DNA of 64,000 nucleotides from Macrotis lagotis (GCF_037893015.1 NC_133665.1:102205937-102269936), one strand, 5' to 3'; positions 21,014-33,890 are shown, counted from the first letter of the stretch. Program-made: numbers and translations. Notes: generated by a model from the sequence alone, not told the origin.

Positions 21014-23302
21014 ATTGTGCATGGGTCTGCAGGACAGCCCCGTCAAGAGCTTCTTTCCAAGTGATCTCTACATCTCTACTCTTTTACCAATTAGGGCCAG
21101 GATTCACCTGTCCAAGCCCAGACTCCTCTTAGGTAGTACTAACTATTGGCCTCCTCATACCTAGAAGGTTCCTAGTAGGAAAAAAAGAATTTGTCTTATC
21201 CTGGCCCTGACCATGCCTCAGCATAAACCTATCTCCAACCAAACCAGAATTCTTAGTTCTCACCCAAACCTTATCTTAAATCCAACTTTAGCCCTAACCC
21301 AAATTTGGGGACTATCTTTAATCCTAAATGAACACAGGGTCTTGTGCAATGTTTACCAGTGTTTTATGTTTACTAATATATTTATGTCTCAACTTTGCTA
21401 CTAAGTGCTAGACTTGGAGTCAGGAGAAACCTGAATTCAAATCCCACTTCTAACACCTGTTATTTGCCTGACCATGTACACACAAATCCATGCAGGGAAG
21501 ACCACTTTTCCATGTGTCCTTCTCTTTGGCTACTTTCTCTTAGGTTGGTCCACTGACAGCATGGAAGTGATCTTCAGGAAAGACTTCCAGTACTTTGATG
21601 AATTTGGTGAATTTTAGGGAAGACATTAACAAGAGCCACATAAGATAGTTAGGCATGGTTGGGAATCAGTGAGAACATGAATCCACTTGAGTATATGAGG
21701 TTATAGGCAAGTTACTTCACCACTCTAGGGCTCGGCTCTATAAAATTGGGATAATAATATCTGTGGCACCAACCTGATAGGGTTATGGTGGTTAAATGAG
21801 ATAATGAATACAGAGAACTTTGCCAACCTGACAGTTCCATCCAAACATGGGTTGTCATTAGTATTATCTAGGCAATTTGGCTAAAAGAAGTAATTTGATT
21901 AGAAGATTTCTTTAGTCCCTTTGAACTCTAAATCCTATGTCCTGGAAGCATATAAAAAATATAGGCAACTAAGAAGAAATAGTCATCCAGATTCAGTCAT
22001 CAACATAGGGAAAAATGAATCAAGTTTGAGTTCAGTAAACTTCATAACCCAAGAAAATGGGCAGATCCTCAAGATCCTAGGAAGTCCAGGGCCTACAGTA
22101 GGAAGGTGTAGTCATTGGGGAAAGCTTTGGGTGAATCTCTGGCACTCTCCTGAAAAATACCTAGATAGTTTCCAGCAGAAGAGCTAGGGATATTACATAA
22201 TTTGGCTCTTAACTAATTGAAATCCCCTAATAATCCAGGAGAATGTGGACCTGGGGAAGGTATGATGCTTTCAAATTTCCCTTCCGATTTAGGAATCTAG
22301 AGGTAGGTGAAAGGTGGGGAGTTGAATATTAGAGCACAATCAGAAGGGAGTGAACCATTCATTGTAATTCATTTCCATCCACTGAGCCAATTTTCCCTGT
22401 GCTCATGGGAGAAATATTTCATAGACTACTGCCATGGTATGTGCATGTTGGGGGGGTTGGTAATTGAGGCACCCCCAGAGTGGAGGGAGCTTTCCTCTCC
22501 TTTGGACTCTAGGATTGGGCTGAGGGGTGGGACTGGTGACTAAGAGGAGAATAACAGGAAAAAAGGCCCCATGGTAGCAGCTCCAGGAAAACCCTAGTCA
22601 GCCTTACAGAGACCTGTGTCCTCTCCAACGGCTGGGTTTCCATCCCTCCTCCTCAGTTGTCCCAAAGCCCAGTTTTCAAATGCAAACAGAGGAAGAGGAG
22701 AAGGAGAAGGCAATAGGGGGTGAAAATAAGTCATCTGGGTGGCCAGTTTCATCCTTCAACTTTGGGCTCCAAACCAAAAGCTCAATGAGCAGTGAATTGC
22801 AAGATGGCAAAAAGCTGGAAACCATTTGATTTGAAAATTCAAACCCCATAGACAAAATGGACATGTAGGGGTTAGATACTATTACAGTTAGGTGGATTGA
22901 GGAATGACTAAATTGACAGGACCCAGAGAGTAGGAATGAGTGGACTGAAATAAATCTGGAGTCTGTCTCTAGTAGAGGGCCCCTTGGTTGTGTTTGTATT
23001 CACCAGCATCTTTATCACTAACCTGAAAGCATAAATGGCAAAGGACTAGATGCCCCTCCCAGGTTAAATTAATCTGTTCTAAGTTCATCACCACACTGGT
23101 GACTCCAGCCTTGACTGATGATGTTACCTTCTTCATTTTCTCTCCTCTGATTGGAGGACTGGAGGATGGAACACCAAGTTCCTTCCAGTGTCTTCCTTTA
23201 TGGAGGGCATAAACTAAACTCTCAGCTCACTACCTACTGCTCTGCCTGGTTTCAGCTCCACAAACCAGATACCACTGGTGTCACATCCTCAGCTTTGTAT
23301 GT
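21014..23302. other. intergenic; no gene seen
   Basis: A decayed CORE-SINE head lies near 21405-21475 (acttggagtcaggagaaacc). The rest is unique-looking, with no supported exon or RNA. Confidence 0.4.
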
Positions 23303-23316
23303 TGTCTCCCTCTTTA

Positions 23317-24476
23317 TTATTTTTTAAAGATTTTATTTTGAGTTTTACAATTTCCCCCCTAATCTTACTTCCCTCCCCCCACCCCCCACAGAAGGCAATT
23401 TGCCAGTCTCTACATTGTTTCCATGGTGTGCATTGATCCAAATTGAATGCTATGAGAGAGAAATCATATCCTTAAGGAAGAAACATAGAGTAAAAGAGAT
23501 AGCAAGATCAGACAATAAGATATCAATAAGATATCTAAATTAAAGGTAATAGCCCTTGGTCTTTGTTCAAATTTCACAGTTGTTTCTCTGGATACAGATG
23601 GTATTCTCCATCACAGACAGCTCCAAATTGCTCCCGATTGTTGCACTGATGGAATGAGCAAGTCCATCAAGGTTGATCATCACCCCCATGTTGCTGTTAG
23701 GTGTACAGTGTTTTTCTGGTTCTGCTCATCTCACTCAGCATCAATTCATGCAAATCCCTCCCAGCTTCCCTGAATTCCATCCCTCCTGGTTTCTAATAGA
23801 ACAATAGTGTTTCATGACATACACATACCACACTTTGTTAAGCCATTCTCCAATTGAAGGACATTTACTTGATTTTCAATTCTTTTCCACCACATACAGG
23901 GATGCTATGAATATTTTTGTACAAGTGATGTTTTTACCCTTTTTCATCATCTATCTCTTCAGGGTATAGACCCAGTAGTGGTATTTCTGGATCAAAGGGT
24001 ATCCACATTTTGTTGCCCTTTGGGCTTAGTTCCAGACTGCTCTCCAGAAAGGTTGGATGAGTTCACAGCTCCACCAACAATGTATTAGTGTCCCAGATTT
24101 CCCACAATCCTCCCAACAATGATCATTGTCTTTTCTGATTATATTGGCCAGTCAGAGAGGTGTGAGGTGGTACCTCAGAGATGCTTTAATTTGCATTTCT
24201 CTAGTAAGTAATGATTTAGAGCAATTTTTTCACATGACTGTGGATCACTTTGATCTCCTCATCTGTAAATTGCCTCTGCATATCCTTTGGCCATTTGTCA
24301 ATTGGGGAATGACTTTTTTTTTTTAAATTTGACTCAGTTCTCTGTATATTTTAGAAATGAGTCCTTTGTCAGAAATACTAATTGTAAAGATTTATTTCCC
24401 AGTTTACTACATTTCTTTTGATCTTGGTTGCAGTGGTTTTGTCTTTTTAATTTAATGTAATCAAAATCATCTAAAA
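23317..24476 (-). mobile_element. 5'-truncated L1, the L1 part of a U6-L1 chimera
   Basis: The reverse strand carries the end of L1 ORF2 (decayed; the IHCWWSCELIQPFWRA-type motif and a CPSIGEWLNK-type motif are visible) and the 3' UTR, whose A-rich tail is the T-rich start near 23317. Its truncated 5' end at about 24476 joins U6 sequence in the same orientation. The composite is bracketed by the perfect 14-bp duplication TGTCTCCCTCTTTA at 23303-23316 and 24580-24593. Confidence 0.93.
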
Positions 24477-24522
24477 ATATGGAATGCTTCACAAATTTGC
24501 ATGTCATCCTTGTGCAGGGGAC

Positions 24523-24565
<43 letters not shown>

Positions 24566-24579
24566 TCCGAAGTGAGCAC
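24477..24579 (-). pseudogene. full-length U6 snRNA copy fused to a truncated L1
   Basis: The reverse strand reads GTGCTCACTTCGGAAGCACA and continues through the invariant ATACAGAGAAGATTAGCATG region to the 3' end CATATTTT, essentially the full U6 length with a few substitutions. The 5' end (24579) abuts the target-site duplication exactly, and the 3' end runs straight into L1. This is the U6-L1 template-switch arrangement known in mammals. No U6 promoter elements are expected to have come with it, so it is taken as a pseudogene. Confidence 0.95.
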
Positions 24580-24593
24580 TGTCTCCCTCTTTA

Positions 24594-24710
24594 AACTGTA
24601 AGCTTCTTGAGGCTAGGTACTATTTTTTATTAATTGTTTCCCCAGGGCTTAGCACAATGCTATCACATTGTAGGCTCTTAATAAATGTTTATTGGATTAG
24701 ACTGGCTAGA
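24594..24710 (+). repeat. old interspersed repeat tail
   Basis: The phrases gtaagcttcttgaggctagg, gtttccccagggcttagcac and cttaataaatgtttattgga match the 3' end of a widespread ancient mammalian repeat (L2/MIR-type tail). The U6-L1 chimera landed at its left edge. Confidence 0.6.
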
Positions 24711-25124
24711 TGGCATGCAAACTGAATTTAAGAAATATACAGAATCACAGAAGGAACTTCAGAGACCATCTAGTCAAAATTATGCCCAAATAGGAATTCC
24801 TTCTATACTAATTTTTGCTTGAAAAACCTTCAAAGAGGTTGTTTATCATCATCATCATCATCCCTATCATCATTATGAATACAAACCCATTACCTCCTGA
24901 GGTAACTAATTCAAATTTTTGATCAATCTAATTATGAAGTTAGGAAGGATTTTTTTCCCCTTTTTTCAAGCCTACAAATGTAGGCCTTAAAAAAAAATTC
25001 TACCAATTGCCCTAATTCTTTCCTCTGGAGTCAAGGAGAATTGACCTAATGTCTCCATATGACATCTCATGGAGAGCTAGAAAGGATAGCTTTGGGTGAT
25101 GGAATAATGATGCAAAAATATTTT

Positions 25125-25368
25125 ATTGTCGTTCAGTCATATGTTGAGTCTGACACTTTGAGACCCCACTTAGGATTTTCTTAACAAAGATACTAGAGTA
25201 TTTTGCTATTTCCTTCTCCAGTTCATTGTAGAGATGAGGAAACTGAAGCAAATAGGGTTAAGGGACTTACCCCGGGTCACACAACTAATGAGTGTCTAAG
25301 ACACAATTTGAATTCAGGAAAATGAGTCTTCTTGATTCCCAGACTACTGCATCACCTAACTGATCCTT
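25125..25368 (-). mobile_element. MAR/MON-type SINE
   Basis: Order tcgttcagtcatatgttgag, tatttccttctccagttcat, agagatgaggaaactgaagc, gggtcacacaactaatgagt, aattcaggaaaatgagtctt: a near full-length minus-strand copy. Confidence 0.8.
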
Positions 25369-25488
25369 AACATAAAATATATCCAAAAATATATTAACCA
25401 GTTAAAATGATTTGTTCAGTTCAATGAAATGAAATTTAATAAAGAAAAATGGAAATTTCTACACTTAAGCTAAAAGCATCAATTTATA

Positions 25489-25665
25489 TTTTTTTGTTTG
25501 TTTTTCTTTTTTATGGTTTTTTTTTTTTGCTAGGCAAATGGGGTTAAGTGGCTTGCCCAAGGCCACACAGCTAGGTAATTATTAAGTGCCTGAGGTGGGA
25601 TTTGAACTCAGGTACTCCTGACTCCAGGGCCAGTACTCTATCCACTGTGCTACCTAGCTGCCCCT
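25489..25665 (-). mobile_element. WSINE1-type SINE
   Basis: Full reverse-strand copy with a 10-bp duplication TCAATTTATA at 25479-25488 and 25666-25675. Confidence 0.95.
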
Positions 25666-25955
25666 TCAATTTATAATTTATCAAGTTATAGAATGAGGGA
25701 GAGGTGAGTTCATGTGATAAAGAAACAGGGTTTAGGGGGGTCAATGTGGCCAAAAAAAGCCAGTATAGTTTTAGATTACACTAATAGAGGTATGTCATGC
25801 CAAGAAAGAGAGACAAATGTCTCACTGTCTTCTACCCTGTTTGGATCACATCTGGAGCATCTTCAGTATAGGGTGCTGGGAAGGATGTTTGCAGGATGGA
25901 GTAGATCCAGAAGAGGGTGACCAGGATGTTTAGTGGTCTGGAGGTCTTGTTATAT

Positions 25956-26045
25956 TGTTGTTATTCATCCTTCACTCTTGAAGAGAACCAATGACAACTC
26001 AAGGATGATATCTTGACTTGTCCATGAATTGGATTGAATAGGATT
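25956..26045 (-). mobile_element. MAR1-type SINE fragment
   Basis: Only the tail portion (gttattcatccttcactctt, aagagaaccaatgacaactc) of the family at 4011 and 9285 remains. Confidence 0.55.
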
Positions 26046-27476
26046 ATTTGAAGGAACTAGGGATGTTTATCCTGGAGATGAGAAGACTTGCTCGTCATCA
26101 TTGTTGTCTTCAAGTAATGAAGGGCGATTCTGTAGAAGAGAGAGAGTAGACATGTTTTCCTGGATCCCAAGCAGTATAATTCTGAGTAACAAGGATAAAT
26201 TTCATAGAATCATAGATTACAAATGGAAGAGAACTTCTCATTCATAATAAAAATAAGAAAAATGAGGCATCAAAGGTTAATTAGCAATTTGCTGGTTTCA
26301 TGTCAATATAAATAAAGCTATCTCACCAGTCAGATGATCAGAGGAGCAATGAGCTTCCCCACTTACTAGCTAGGGAGCTTCCTATCATGAGAGATCCTCT
26401 GAAAAGATTGGAATCAATGACTTATACAGGGGGAATATTCCACACTCAGCACTGCCAAGACCTCACTATGAATTCACTTCTTGACCCCACTGCCATCAGG
26501 TTTCCAATCCCAATACTCCACTGAAACAGCTTTCTTAAAAGTTACCTCTTAAGTTTCTAAATTTGAGAGTTTTTTATGCACATCTATAACAGTTTCCTAA
26601 ATGATCTCCCCTCTTCTAGATTAGCCTGTCTCCAATTCATCCTCTATTCTATGAATCTGATTCAGTAACTCTCCTCATAAACCTTCACCACCTATATGTT
26701 AAAACCAATCCCCTATATGTTAAAATAGAGGAAGTTTCTCCCTTCTTTCAGTAAAGGGGTGGGGGACTATGAGAGTTACAATAGTGCGTATACTATCACT
26801 TAATTGGTTGGTTTTGTATAATTTATTGTCATTTCAAGGGCTCATTTGGGTTGTTGGTGGAGGAATATATCTGAAAATGACTGATGTGAAAACAAAACAA
26901 AACATACAAAAATTACAGAATTCCTTAGCCTAGAATGTATAAAGCCTTCTACAATCTCTTTCCCTCAACACTTTTCCAAGCTGTTTTCCAAACTTGACAT
27001 TCTTCCTCTACCTCCATCCATTTCCATAAGTAACCTCCACATCTGCAATATATTCACTTTTCTACTTTGCAAGAGTATTCTTATCTTCTTCAAAAACCAG
27101 CCCCCAGTGTCACCTTTTTGAAGTTTTTCCTGATCTTCTCTTCAGGCTGCTTGGTATTTTTTAATCTCCTGGAGATAAGGAGCTGCTTCAGTTTTATCTT
27201 TAGTTATATAGCAGAATGCAGTAAAAGGAAGGAATGTTTGTCGAATTTAATCAGATCAATGTTGGGAGAAGGCATGCTTTTTTTAGATGTCCCTTGGCTT
27301 GAATGACCTCTAAGTTACTTTCCTGGATCTGACATTTTAGAGTTGTATGATTCTAATTCATATGATTTTCATTCAAATTTCATGGGTCCTTAGTGATTCT
27401 TTTACCCAGAGCTATATGTGATACAAGAGAAGAAAACAGGTCCAACCTCTGGGCATTTACAACCAAGTTCTGGAAG
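26046..27476. other. intergenic; no gene seen
   Basis: AT-rich with no supported open frame, RNA or clear repeat copy. Confidence 0.4.
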
Positions 27477-27491
27477 CAGAAAGTGCTTCTG

Positions 27492-27657
27492 TTTTTTTGT
27501 TTTTGTTTGTTTTTTAGTTTTTGCAAGGCAAATGGGGTTAAGTGGCTTGCCCAAGGCCACACAGCTAGGTAATTATTAAGTGTCTGAGGCAGGATTTGAA
27601 CTCAGGTCCTCCTGACTCCAGGCCGGTGCTCTATCCACTGTGCCACCTAGTAACCCC
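27492..27657 (-). mobile_element. WSINE1-type SINE
   Basis: Full reverse-strand copy with the 15-bp duplication CAGAAAGTGYTTCTG at 27477-27491 and 27658-27672 (one mismatch). Confidence 0.95.
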
Positions 27658-27695
27658 CAGAAAGTGTTTCTGAAACAAAATATTCTGAAAAAGTG

Positions 27696-27809
<114 letters not shown>

Positions 27810-29438
27810 GCCCCCTTTAGATATCTCTCTCCCCATAACATACAATTTTCATCTGATATTCCATTTTATGTTATTTGCATGTTATTCCATAAATAGACTG
27901 GGCCTGTTCCCATGCAGTGTATTCAGGACTTATGGAGCAGTTGTTGGTAGAAAAGCATCAGATCTGGAAGGTGAGGACCTGCAGATCAATCTTGCCACCT
28001 AAGAGAACCTGGGCAAATTATTTCTCCTTTATGAGCTTCAGTTGATTCTTCTGCAGGTTTCTTCCAACTCCAAATTTTCTGATCTACCCAGTCCTAGAGT
28101 AGTCTAAACCTCATTTCAAGGGCCCAAGGCCCCAAAGCTATAAAGTTTTTCAGAGATATTTCACTTAACTTCAATCACAATGACTTCTACAGAATTTTCC
28201 TGAATTGCAGCTGATCACCCCTTTCAAACTGATTGACCACAACCAATTAGACATTTATTAATTTCTTACTCTGAAACTGGAACAGTTTTATGCCCTGAAA
28301 AGAATAAAAAAAATGAAAATTATACTAGTCTTCTGAGGGCTTATATTCTAATGAGGAATATACATATCAGAGGAAGGTTTTATGAAAATAATCTTTTTTA
28401 AAAAATTTTATATTCTGCAACAAATAACTTACCTAAATTCTCAAAGACCTTAGGAACTTAGTCTTAAAACTGGAAAAGACCTTCTGAGAGACCACCAGGT
28501 CCCAAACCTCTCATTTACATATGGGAAAACTGAGACAAAAGAGGGGTCAAACTTCATGCCTAGGCTCACACAGCTAGTAAAGGTCAGGAGGGGGTTGAAC
28601 TTCCCTACAAATCCAGTTTTCCATTCTCTCCATTATACTCTGTTGAACATTTCTCAATGTTTGACTCAATGCAAAAAGTCTCAGGCTTTAGAACTGGAAG
28701 AAATCTTAGAAATCATTAGTTCACTTCTTTCATGTTACAGAAGAGGAAACTGAGGCCCCCATGAGGAGAAATGCCTTGTCATAGGTTCTCAGTTGGGAAA
28801 TACCACAGTCAAGACTTAAGATTCCGATTTTTCTCATTTCAAATCCATAGAGTGGCCGTACTCCAGCTGCTGGACTAAATGCTATCTCTTTCCCTGTATG
28901 GCTATTTCCTCAGGGGCAATAAAGTAGAAGCAGCCCCTCCGGGGAGTCAGAGGACCCCCCCCTTAACTCCTCCATATCTGTCCAGGCAGGTCACTTCTTC
29001 CTGTGGGCCTCAGTTTCCTCTATAAAATGATAATAATATGTGCACTCCCTACCACGCAAGGCTGTTAAGAAGAAAGAGCTTTGAACATTTGTAGAAGTGC
29101 AAGCTATGATTATTTTTATAGGGGGAGTATCTTTGTGTTACTCACCCACTTCCTTTGTAAGAATATAGATTTATAGCTGGGAGGGACCTCCTGTTGTATA
29201 CTCCTTCATTTTACAGATGAGGAGGAAGGAAATGGGGGTTAAGGGAACTAAAAAAACAGATACTTCTCTCTAGTGGTGAGTTAAGTAGGGCCAGAATTGG
29301 AACCCAAGTCCACTGACTCCAGATGGAAGGTCCCATCCTTCCATTTGGCTGCTCATTCAGCAGAACATACCTGCATACATGCACATATATAAAACATACA
29401 TATATGTATGTGTAAATGTATACCATATACATAAAGTA
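27810..29438. other. intergenic; CORE-SINE fragments, no gene
   Basis: Decayed CORE-SINE pieces at about 28450-28600, 28680-28800, 28960-29110 and 29160-29310 (all with the aaactgagg or aaaatgataataata-type core). No supported gene. Confidence 0.45.
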
Positions 29439-29605
29439 TTGTTATTCAGTAATTTCAGTCAAGCCTGTCTCTTCATAACCCTATTTGGAGTTTTCTTGGC
29501 GAAAATATTGCAGTGGTCTGCCATTTCCTTCTCAGCTCATTTTACAATGAGAAACCTGAGGGTTAAATGATTTGCCCAGGGTCATACAACTAGTAAGTGT
29601 CTTGA
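29439..29605 (-). mobile_element. MAR/MON-type SINE, shortened
   Basis: Blocks ttgttattcagtaatttcag, ttggagttttcttggcgaaa, gccatttccttctcagctca and gcccagggtcatacaactag in order. Confidence 0.75.
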
Positions 29606-29777
29606 GTCCATAGATTGTAATTTTGATGCAATTCATGTAGGAGAAAGAACCCTGTACTAGAAACCAACTTTGGGTTTAGCAGTATATGAGGCACATGTAT
29701 CTTGAGCAAATGACTTCAATTTTCTGCTTCAGTTTCCTATTCCTAATATTTCTAAGATCTTTTCCAGCTCAAATATT

Positions 29778-29920
29778 TTGGGGTTTTTTTTGCAAGGTAG
29801 TGGGGTTAAATGACTTGCCCAAAGTCACATAGTTAAGTAATTATTAAGTGTCTGAGGTCGGGTTTGAACTCAGGTCCCCCTTACTCCATTGCTCTATCCA
29901 CTGTGCCACCTAACTGCCCC
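29778..29920 (-). mobile_element. WSINE1-type SINE
   Basis: Reverse-strand copy with the 15-bp duplication TCCAGCYCAAATATT at 29763-29777 and 29921-29935 (one mismatch). Confidence 0.95.
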
Positions 29921-29935
29921 TCCAGCCCAAATATT

Positions 29936-31744
29936 GTGTGATTCTATTTTCAATGGTCTTACTGTCCAACCAGAAAGGTTGGATCCTGCCTTATCTCTGT
30001 ATGTCTAATGTCTCACTCAGGGCTTGACAGAGTTAAGTATTTAATATTTATTGAATATGAATTAATCCACACATAATTACACTGCTTCCCTACTTTTCTA
30101 TCCTTTGTTTTTTTTCTTTCCTGTTCTTTTTGACAATGCTATTAGAGCAAAAGGAGAAGGCACTCTAGCTTTTTCTTCATTGTTCCCTGCATCTCTCATG
30201 CATAGTAAGCACTTTATAAAAAATTGTTGAATGAGTGAAATTCAGCATTTTTCCACTACATCTTACTGGGAAAAGAATCAGGGGACCAGAGAGGTGTGGC
30301 AACTAAAAGGCAAATAAGATACAGATAAAGAATAATATAGGAATAATGGGCCCCAGGCAGATGCCCAGGTAAGCAAGGGAGGTTTTACCCATGTTCATGG
30401 TTGCCTGCTCTGAGGCAGAGGATGAATGGAGTGATGGCCAGGCAAAGGGATCTGTTTAGCAATGATATCAGTGGAAGTGGACCCAGGCTCTTGCTTGCCT
30501 ACTGGGCTCAGCCTTCATTGTCCTTGGCACCAAATGTGCGTGACATCTTATAGACTTAAATCTCATTCTTTCCTTTTTCCTGACAGGCCAGCATGGACTG
30601 GCTGCAGGCGGGAAGTGAATTCCTTTACTGGTCAGATCCAAATCCCCTGGCTCTAAAGGATGGCCAAAAGGTAGAGAGGAATGTGCCTGGTGATGCCCTC
30701 TGGGTCACCCCAAGTCCTGTCTGCATCTTGTTATTCTCATCCCTCTTCCGTTCTATTCCCCAGAAGCTGGTCTGTGGCAACTCTGCACCAGGCAACAGGG
30801 ACCACCCAGGACAGGAATTCCAGGTCAGGGGTTATGTCCGGCTCTGGGGAGGATAGCAGGAAGGTCTTTCATTGGAGAACAGAGAAGTGCCAGAGACCTG
30901 GCCATAGGGGTGGAAAGAAGCATGAATGTATTAGGGGAGGGTTTAAAATCAGGTCTGAATGAAAAACATGATCTCCCTAGTGGCAGTCTGATAAGGTAGA
31001 AAGAAGGATAGACAAGCTCCAGGTGTGAATCTTGACCCTGAAGCTTCTTTGTTTGGACTCCTGACCTAGAGATGATCATGGAACCATACTGAAACTTTAA
31101 TTATAAATTAGATTAACTACCAAAGTTATTCTCTTGTATATATGCTCTGTATGGTTCACAATCTTTATCTTATAAGTTCTGAATATGATTATTTTTACCT
31201 TGTAAATAAATTCTAGGAAATATACAGTTATGGTCTGGATCATGTGATAGCAGAAGGATGAAAGAGAAAAAGCAAATGCATGGGAGAATCAGTCAATAAA
31301 AAATGGTGACCACAGTAGAGGGAGGATTACTTTAATGAGGAATTGGTAAAGAATAGGGATGCTGATCTCTGGAACTAGGGACCTAAGCAAATTGAGGATC
31401 AGGAAGAATTTCAGGACCTCTTAGAGGGAAACAGGGAAAAGAAGAAAGTTTGGGGTCCAAGGGTGAGACCTCCTGGAACATATCTAAGAAGAAGCTAGTG
31501 GCTAAAGAGTCCCAGGGAAGACTCCTTTCCAGAACTACTAGGAGGCATCTTGGTGGTATAGTGGTCAGAAAAAGGCGGGAATTTGAGCCCCTAAAATCTA
31601 GGTTTAAATTCTACTTTCAATATTCCTTGTGTTGACCTCTCAGAGCCTCAGTTTTCCCACCTATAAAATAAGGATGCTAGTTAAAATGAAAGTGCCTCAC
31701 AGATTCATCATGAAGTTGATGGATTCAAAGTGCTTTGTAAATAT
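29936..31744. other. intergenic; weak exon-like pair only
   Basis: Old repeat tails near 30010-30060 and 30180-30230. At 30587-30670 and 30764-30823 there are two segments with good splice acceptors and donors in one open frame (see findings). They match no protein I recognise and are not called as a gene. Confidence 0.4.
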
Positions 31745-31803
31745 GAACTTAACAGATTCTAGAGATGCATGGAACTAATACTAAGCAAAGGGAGCAGAAT
31801 TTA

Positions 31804-31820
31804 TACACACACACACACAC

Positions 31821-31866
<46 letters not shown>
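31804..31866. repeat. (CA)n(TA)n microsatellite
   Basis: A CA run passes directly into a TA run inside the L1 copy. Confidence 0.97.
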
Positions 31867-31869
<3 letters not shown>

Positions 31870-32053
31870 ACATTGTACACATTAATACCAACATTGTGAG
31901 TTGATCAACCTTTGATGGATGCAACTACTCTCAGCAGTTCAGAGAGTTTGAACAATCCTAGAAGATCAACTATGGACAATGCTATCCATAGGAAGGAAAA
32001 ATAAAACAAAACAAAAACCCTACAGAATCTGAATGAACACTACACTCACTTTT

Positions 32054-32194
32054 TTTTTTGGAAGGCAGTGGAGTTAAGTGGCTTGCCCAAGGCCACACAG
32101 CTAGGTTATTATTAAGTTTCCAAGGCTGAATTTGAACTCAGGTACTCCTGACTCCAGGGCCGGTGCTCTATCTACTGTGTCACCTAGCCATCCC
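32054..32194 (-). mobile_element. WSINE1-type SINE inside an L1 copy
   Basis: Full reverse-strand copy with the 13-bp duplication TAYACTCACTTTT at 32041-32053 and 32195-32207. The L1 sequence resumes after it. Confidence 0.95.
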
Positions 32195-32480
32195 TATACT
32201 CACTTTTAAAAAATTTCTCATATGTATTTCTTTCCTATCTCATGGATTTCTTTCTTTTCCCTTAGTCCTAATTCCTCATACCAAAAATGACTAATTTGTA
32301 GACATGTTAAACATAAGAGTGTATGCACAATATTCACCTGTTTGCCTCTGAGAAGGGGGTGGGAAGGGAGGATGGAAGAAAATCATGTAACTTTAAAATA
32401 AGCATATGCATGTAGATGAATGTTGAAAAACTTTCATGATGTGTAATTGGAAAAATAAAATATCAATTAAAAATAAATAG

Positions 32481-33533
32481 ATATATAAAGTAAATATGGA
32501 CTTAAGGTCCCATGCAAATGCCAGATACTATCATAAACTGGTTTTACTCAATCAAGAATCTAGACCCCAGAAGATGTTGGCCTCATATCCCAAATGCTAC
32601 CACCCCATCTTTACTGCTACCATCCCATGAGTCATCTGGTCATTGCTGCCTCCTCCCAGCTCTATTGAGACAGATGTGTAGAGACTCACCTCTGAAAAGA
32701 CCAGTTGACAAATCTCTCTAGCCCTCCCAAGACCAAGCTATCACAAGGAATATCCTTCAATAAATCTTTTAAAAATGTTAAGTTCTGTGGATATGGTCTG
32801 TTTCTTTAACTCCTGGAGTGTGGTGGTTAGTTTATCACAAAATCACTTATTTAGGAAAAATTTATTTTAAATATGAGAAGTATTATGGACAGAAAAAGCT
32901 AAATAAACAGATCATTTTTAAAAGCAATTATTATGTCCTGGAACTATGCTAAGTGCTGAAGATACATATAAAAGTACATAAGACTTTGCCCCCATCATTT
33001 CTAATGGGGAAGATAAAAAAAGGGTTCTAGAAAGGGGGAAAAAGGAACCCACATCAATTTTTTCCTGTGGATCCTCAAAGTAACTCTTAATTCATTTAAT
33101 AAGAAGAATGGGTCACTGAAACATACTATAAATTCAAATTGTTCATATTTTTATTTATAAGAGAAAAAAATAAACTTATAAAAACAAAATAATTTGATAT
33201 GCTACCCTCCCCTCTCCTATATAAATATACCTTTTTTTCTCTCTAGGATTACAAAGGTTGTTGGAGGTTGGTTTTATACCGTTCAGTTCTGTGATTTCAT
33301 TGGTGTAGGAAATTCTCAATGAGAAAAGTTCCTTCCATGCAATTTGACAACTGTTTCACCACTTGCAATATTACAGAATTGACTGGAACAATGAGAGGAT
33401 CACATAGGCAGTATGTGTCAAAGGTGAGACATGAGCCAAGGTCTTTCTGCCTTCAAGCTAACTACCATCATTGTGTGCTGCTGGTATTCTAATCCTGCTG
33501 TCTTCTCTTTGTGTTATTTCACATAAATCTTTC
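32481..33533. other. intergenic; no gene seen
   Basis: A decayed old repeat lies at about 32920-33015 (ggaactatgctaagtgctga). Otherwise AT-rich with nothing supported. Confidence 0.4.
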
Positions 33534-33548
33534 TATATGAACACATAT

Positions 33549-33712
33549 GGGGCGGCTAGGTGGCACAGTGGATAAAGCACCAGCCCTTGAGTCAGGAGTA
33601 CCTGGGTTCAAATCCGGTCTCAGACACTTAATAATGACCTAGCTGTGTGGTCTTGGGCAAGCCACTTAACCCCATTTGCCTTGGGAAAAAAAACCTAAAA
33701 AAAATATAAAGT
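33549..33712 (+). mobile_element. WSINE1-type SINE, 'ataaagcaccagccc' subfamily
   Basis: Full-length copy with a perfect 15-bp duplication TATATGAACACATAT at 33534-33548 and 33713-33727. Low divergence suggests a recent insertion. Confidence 0.97.
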
Positions 33713-33781
33713 TATATGAACACATATTTCAGAACCTCCATATCTTCATTTAAAATGACACAATAGTATCCCATTGCATTG

Positions 33782-33890
33782 TTATAATTTTTTTTTCTTT
33801 TCACCAGTGGTTGGAAAGTGTCTAAGGATTTGAACACTAGTCTTCCTGACTACAAACCCACTGCTCTCTGGAGCTACCTCTAGTTGCTAT
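33782..33890 (-). mobile_element. decayed tRNA-like SINE fragment
   Basis: Fragments such as aggatttgaacactagtctt and ctgactacaaacccactgct resemble the reverse strand of the SINE body. Confidence 0.4.

Larger units (their letters stand above)
31745..32480 (+). mobile_element. 5'-truncated L1 3' end, interrupted by a SINE
   Basis: Sense-strand L1 ending: aagcaaagggagcagaattt, acattgtgagttgatcaacc, tcctagaagatcaactatgg, then ccttagtcctaattcctcat and ttgaaaaactttcatgatgt, with an A-rich end. A WSINE1 SINE is inserted at 32054-32194, and the CA/TA microsatellite at 31804-31866 lies within. Confidence 0.85.
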
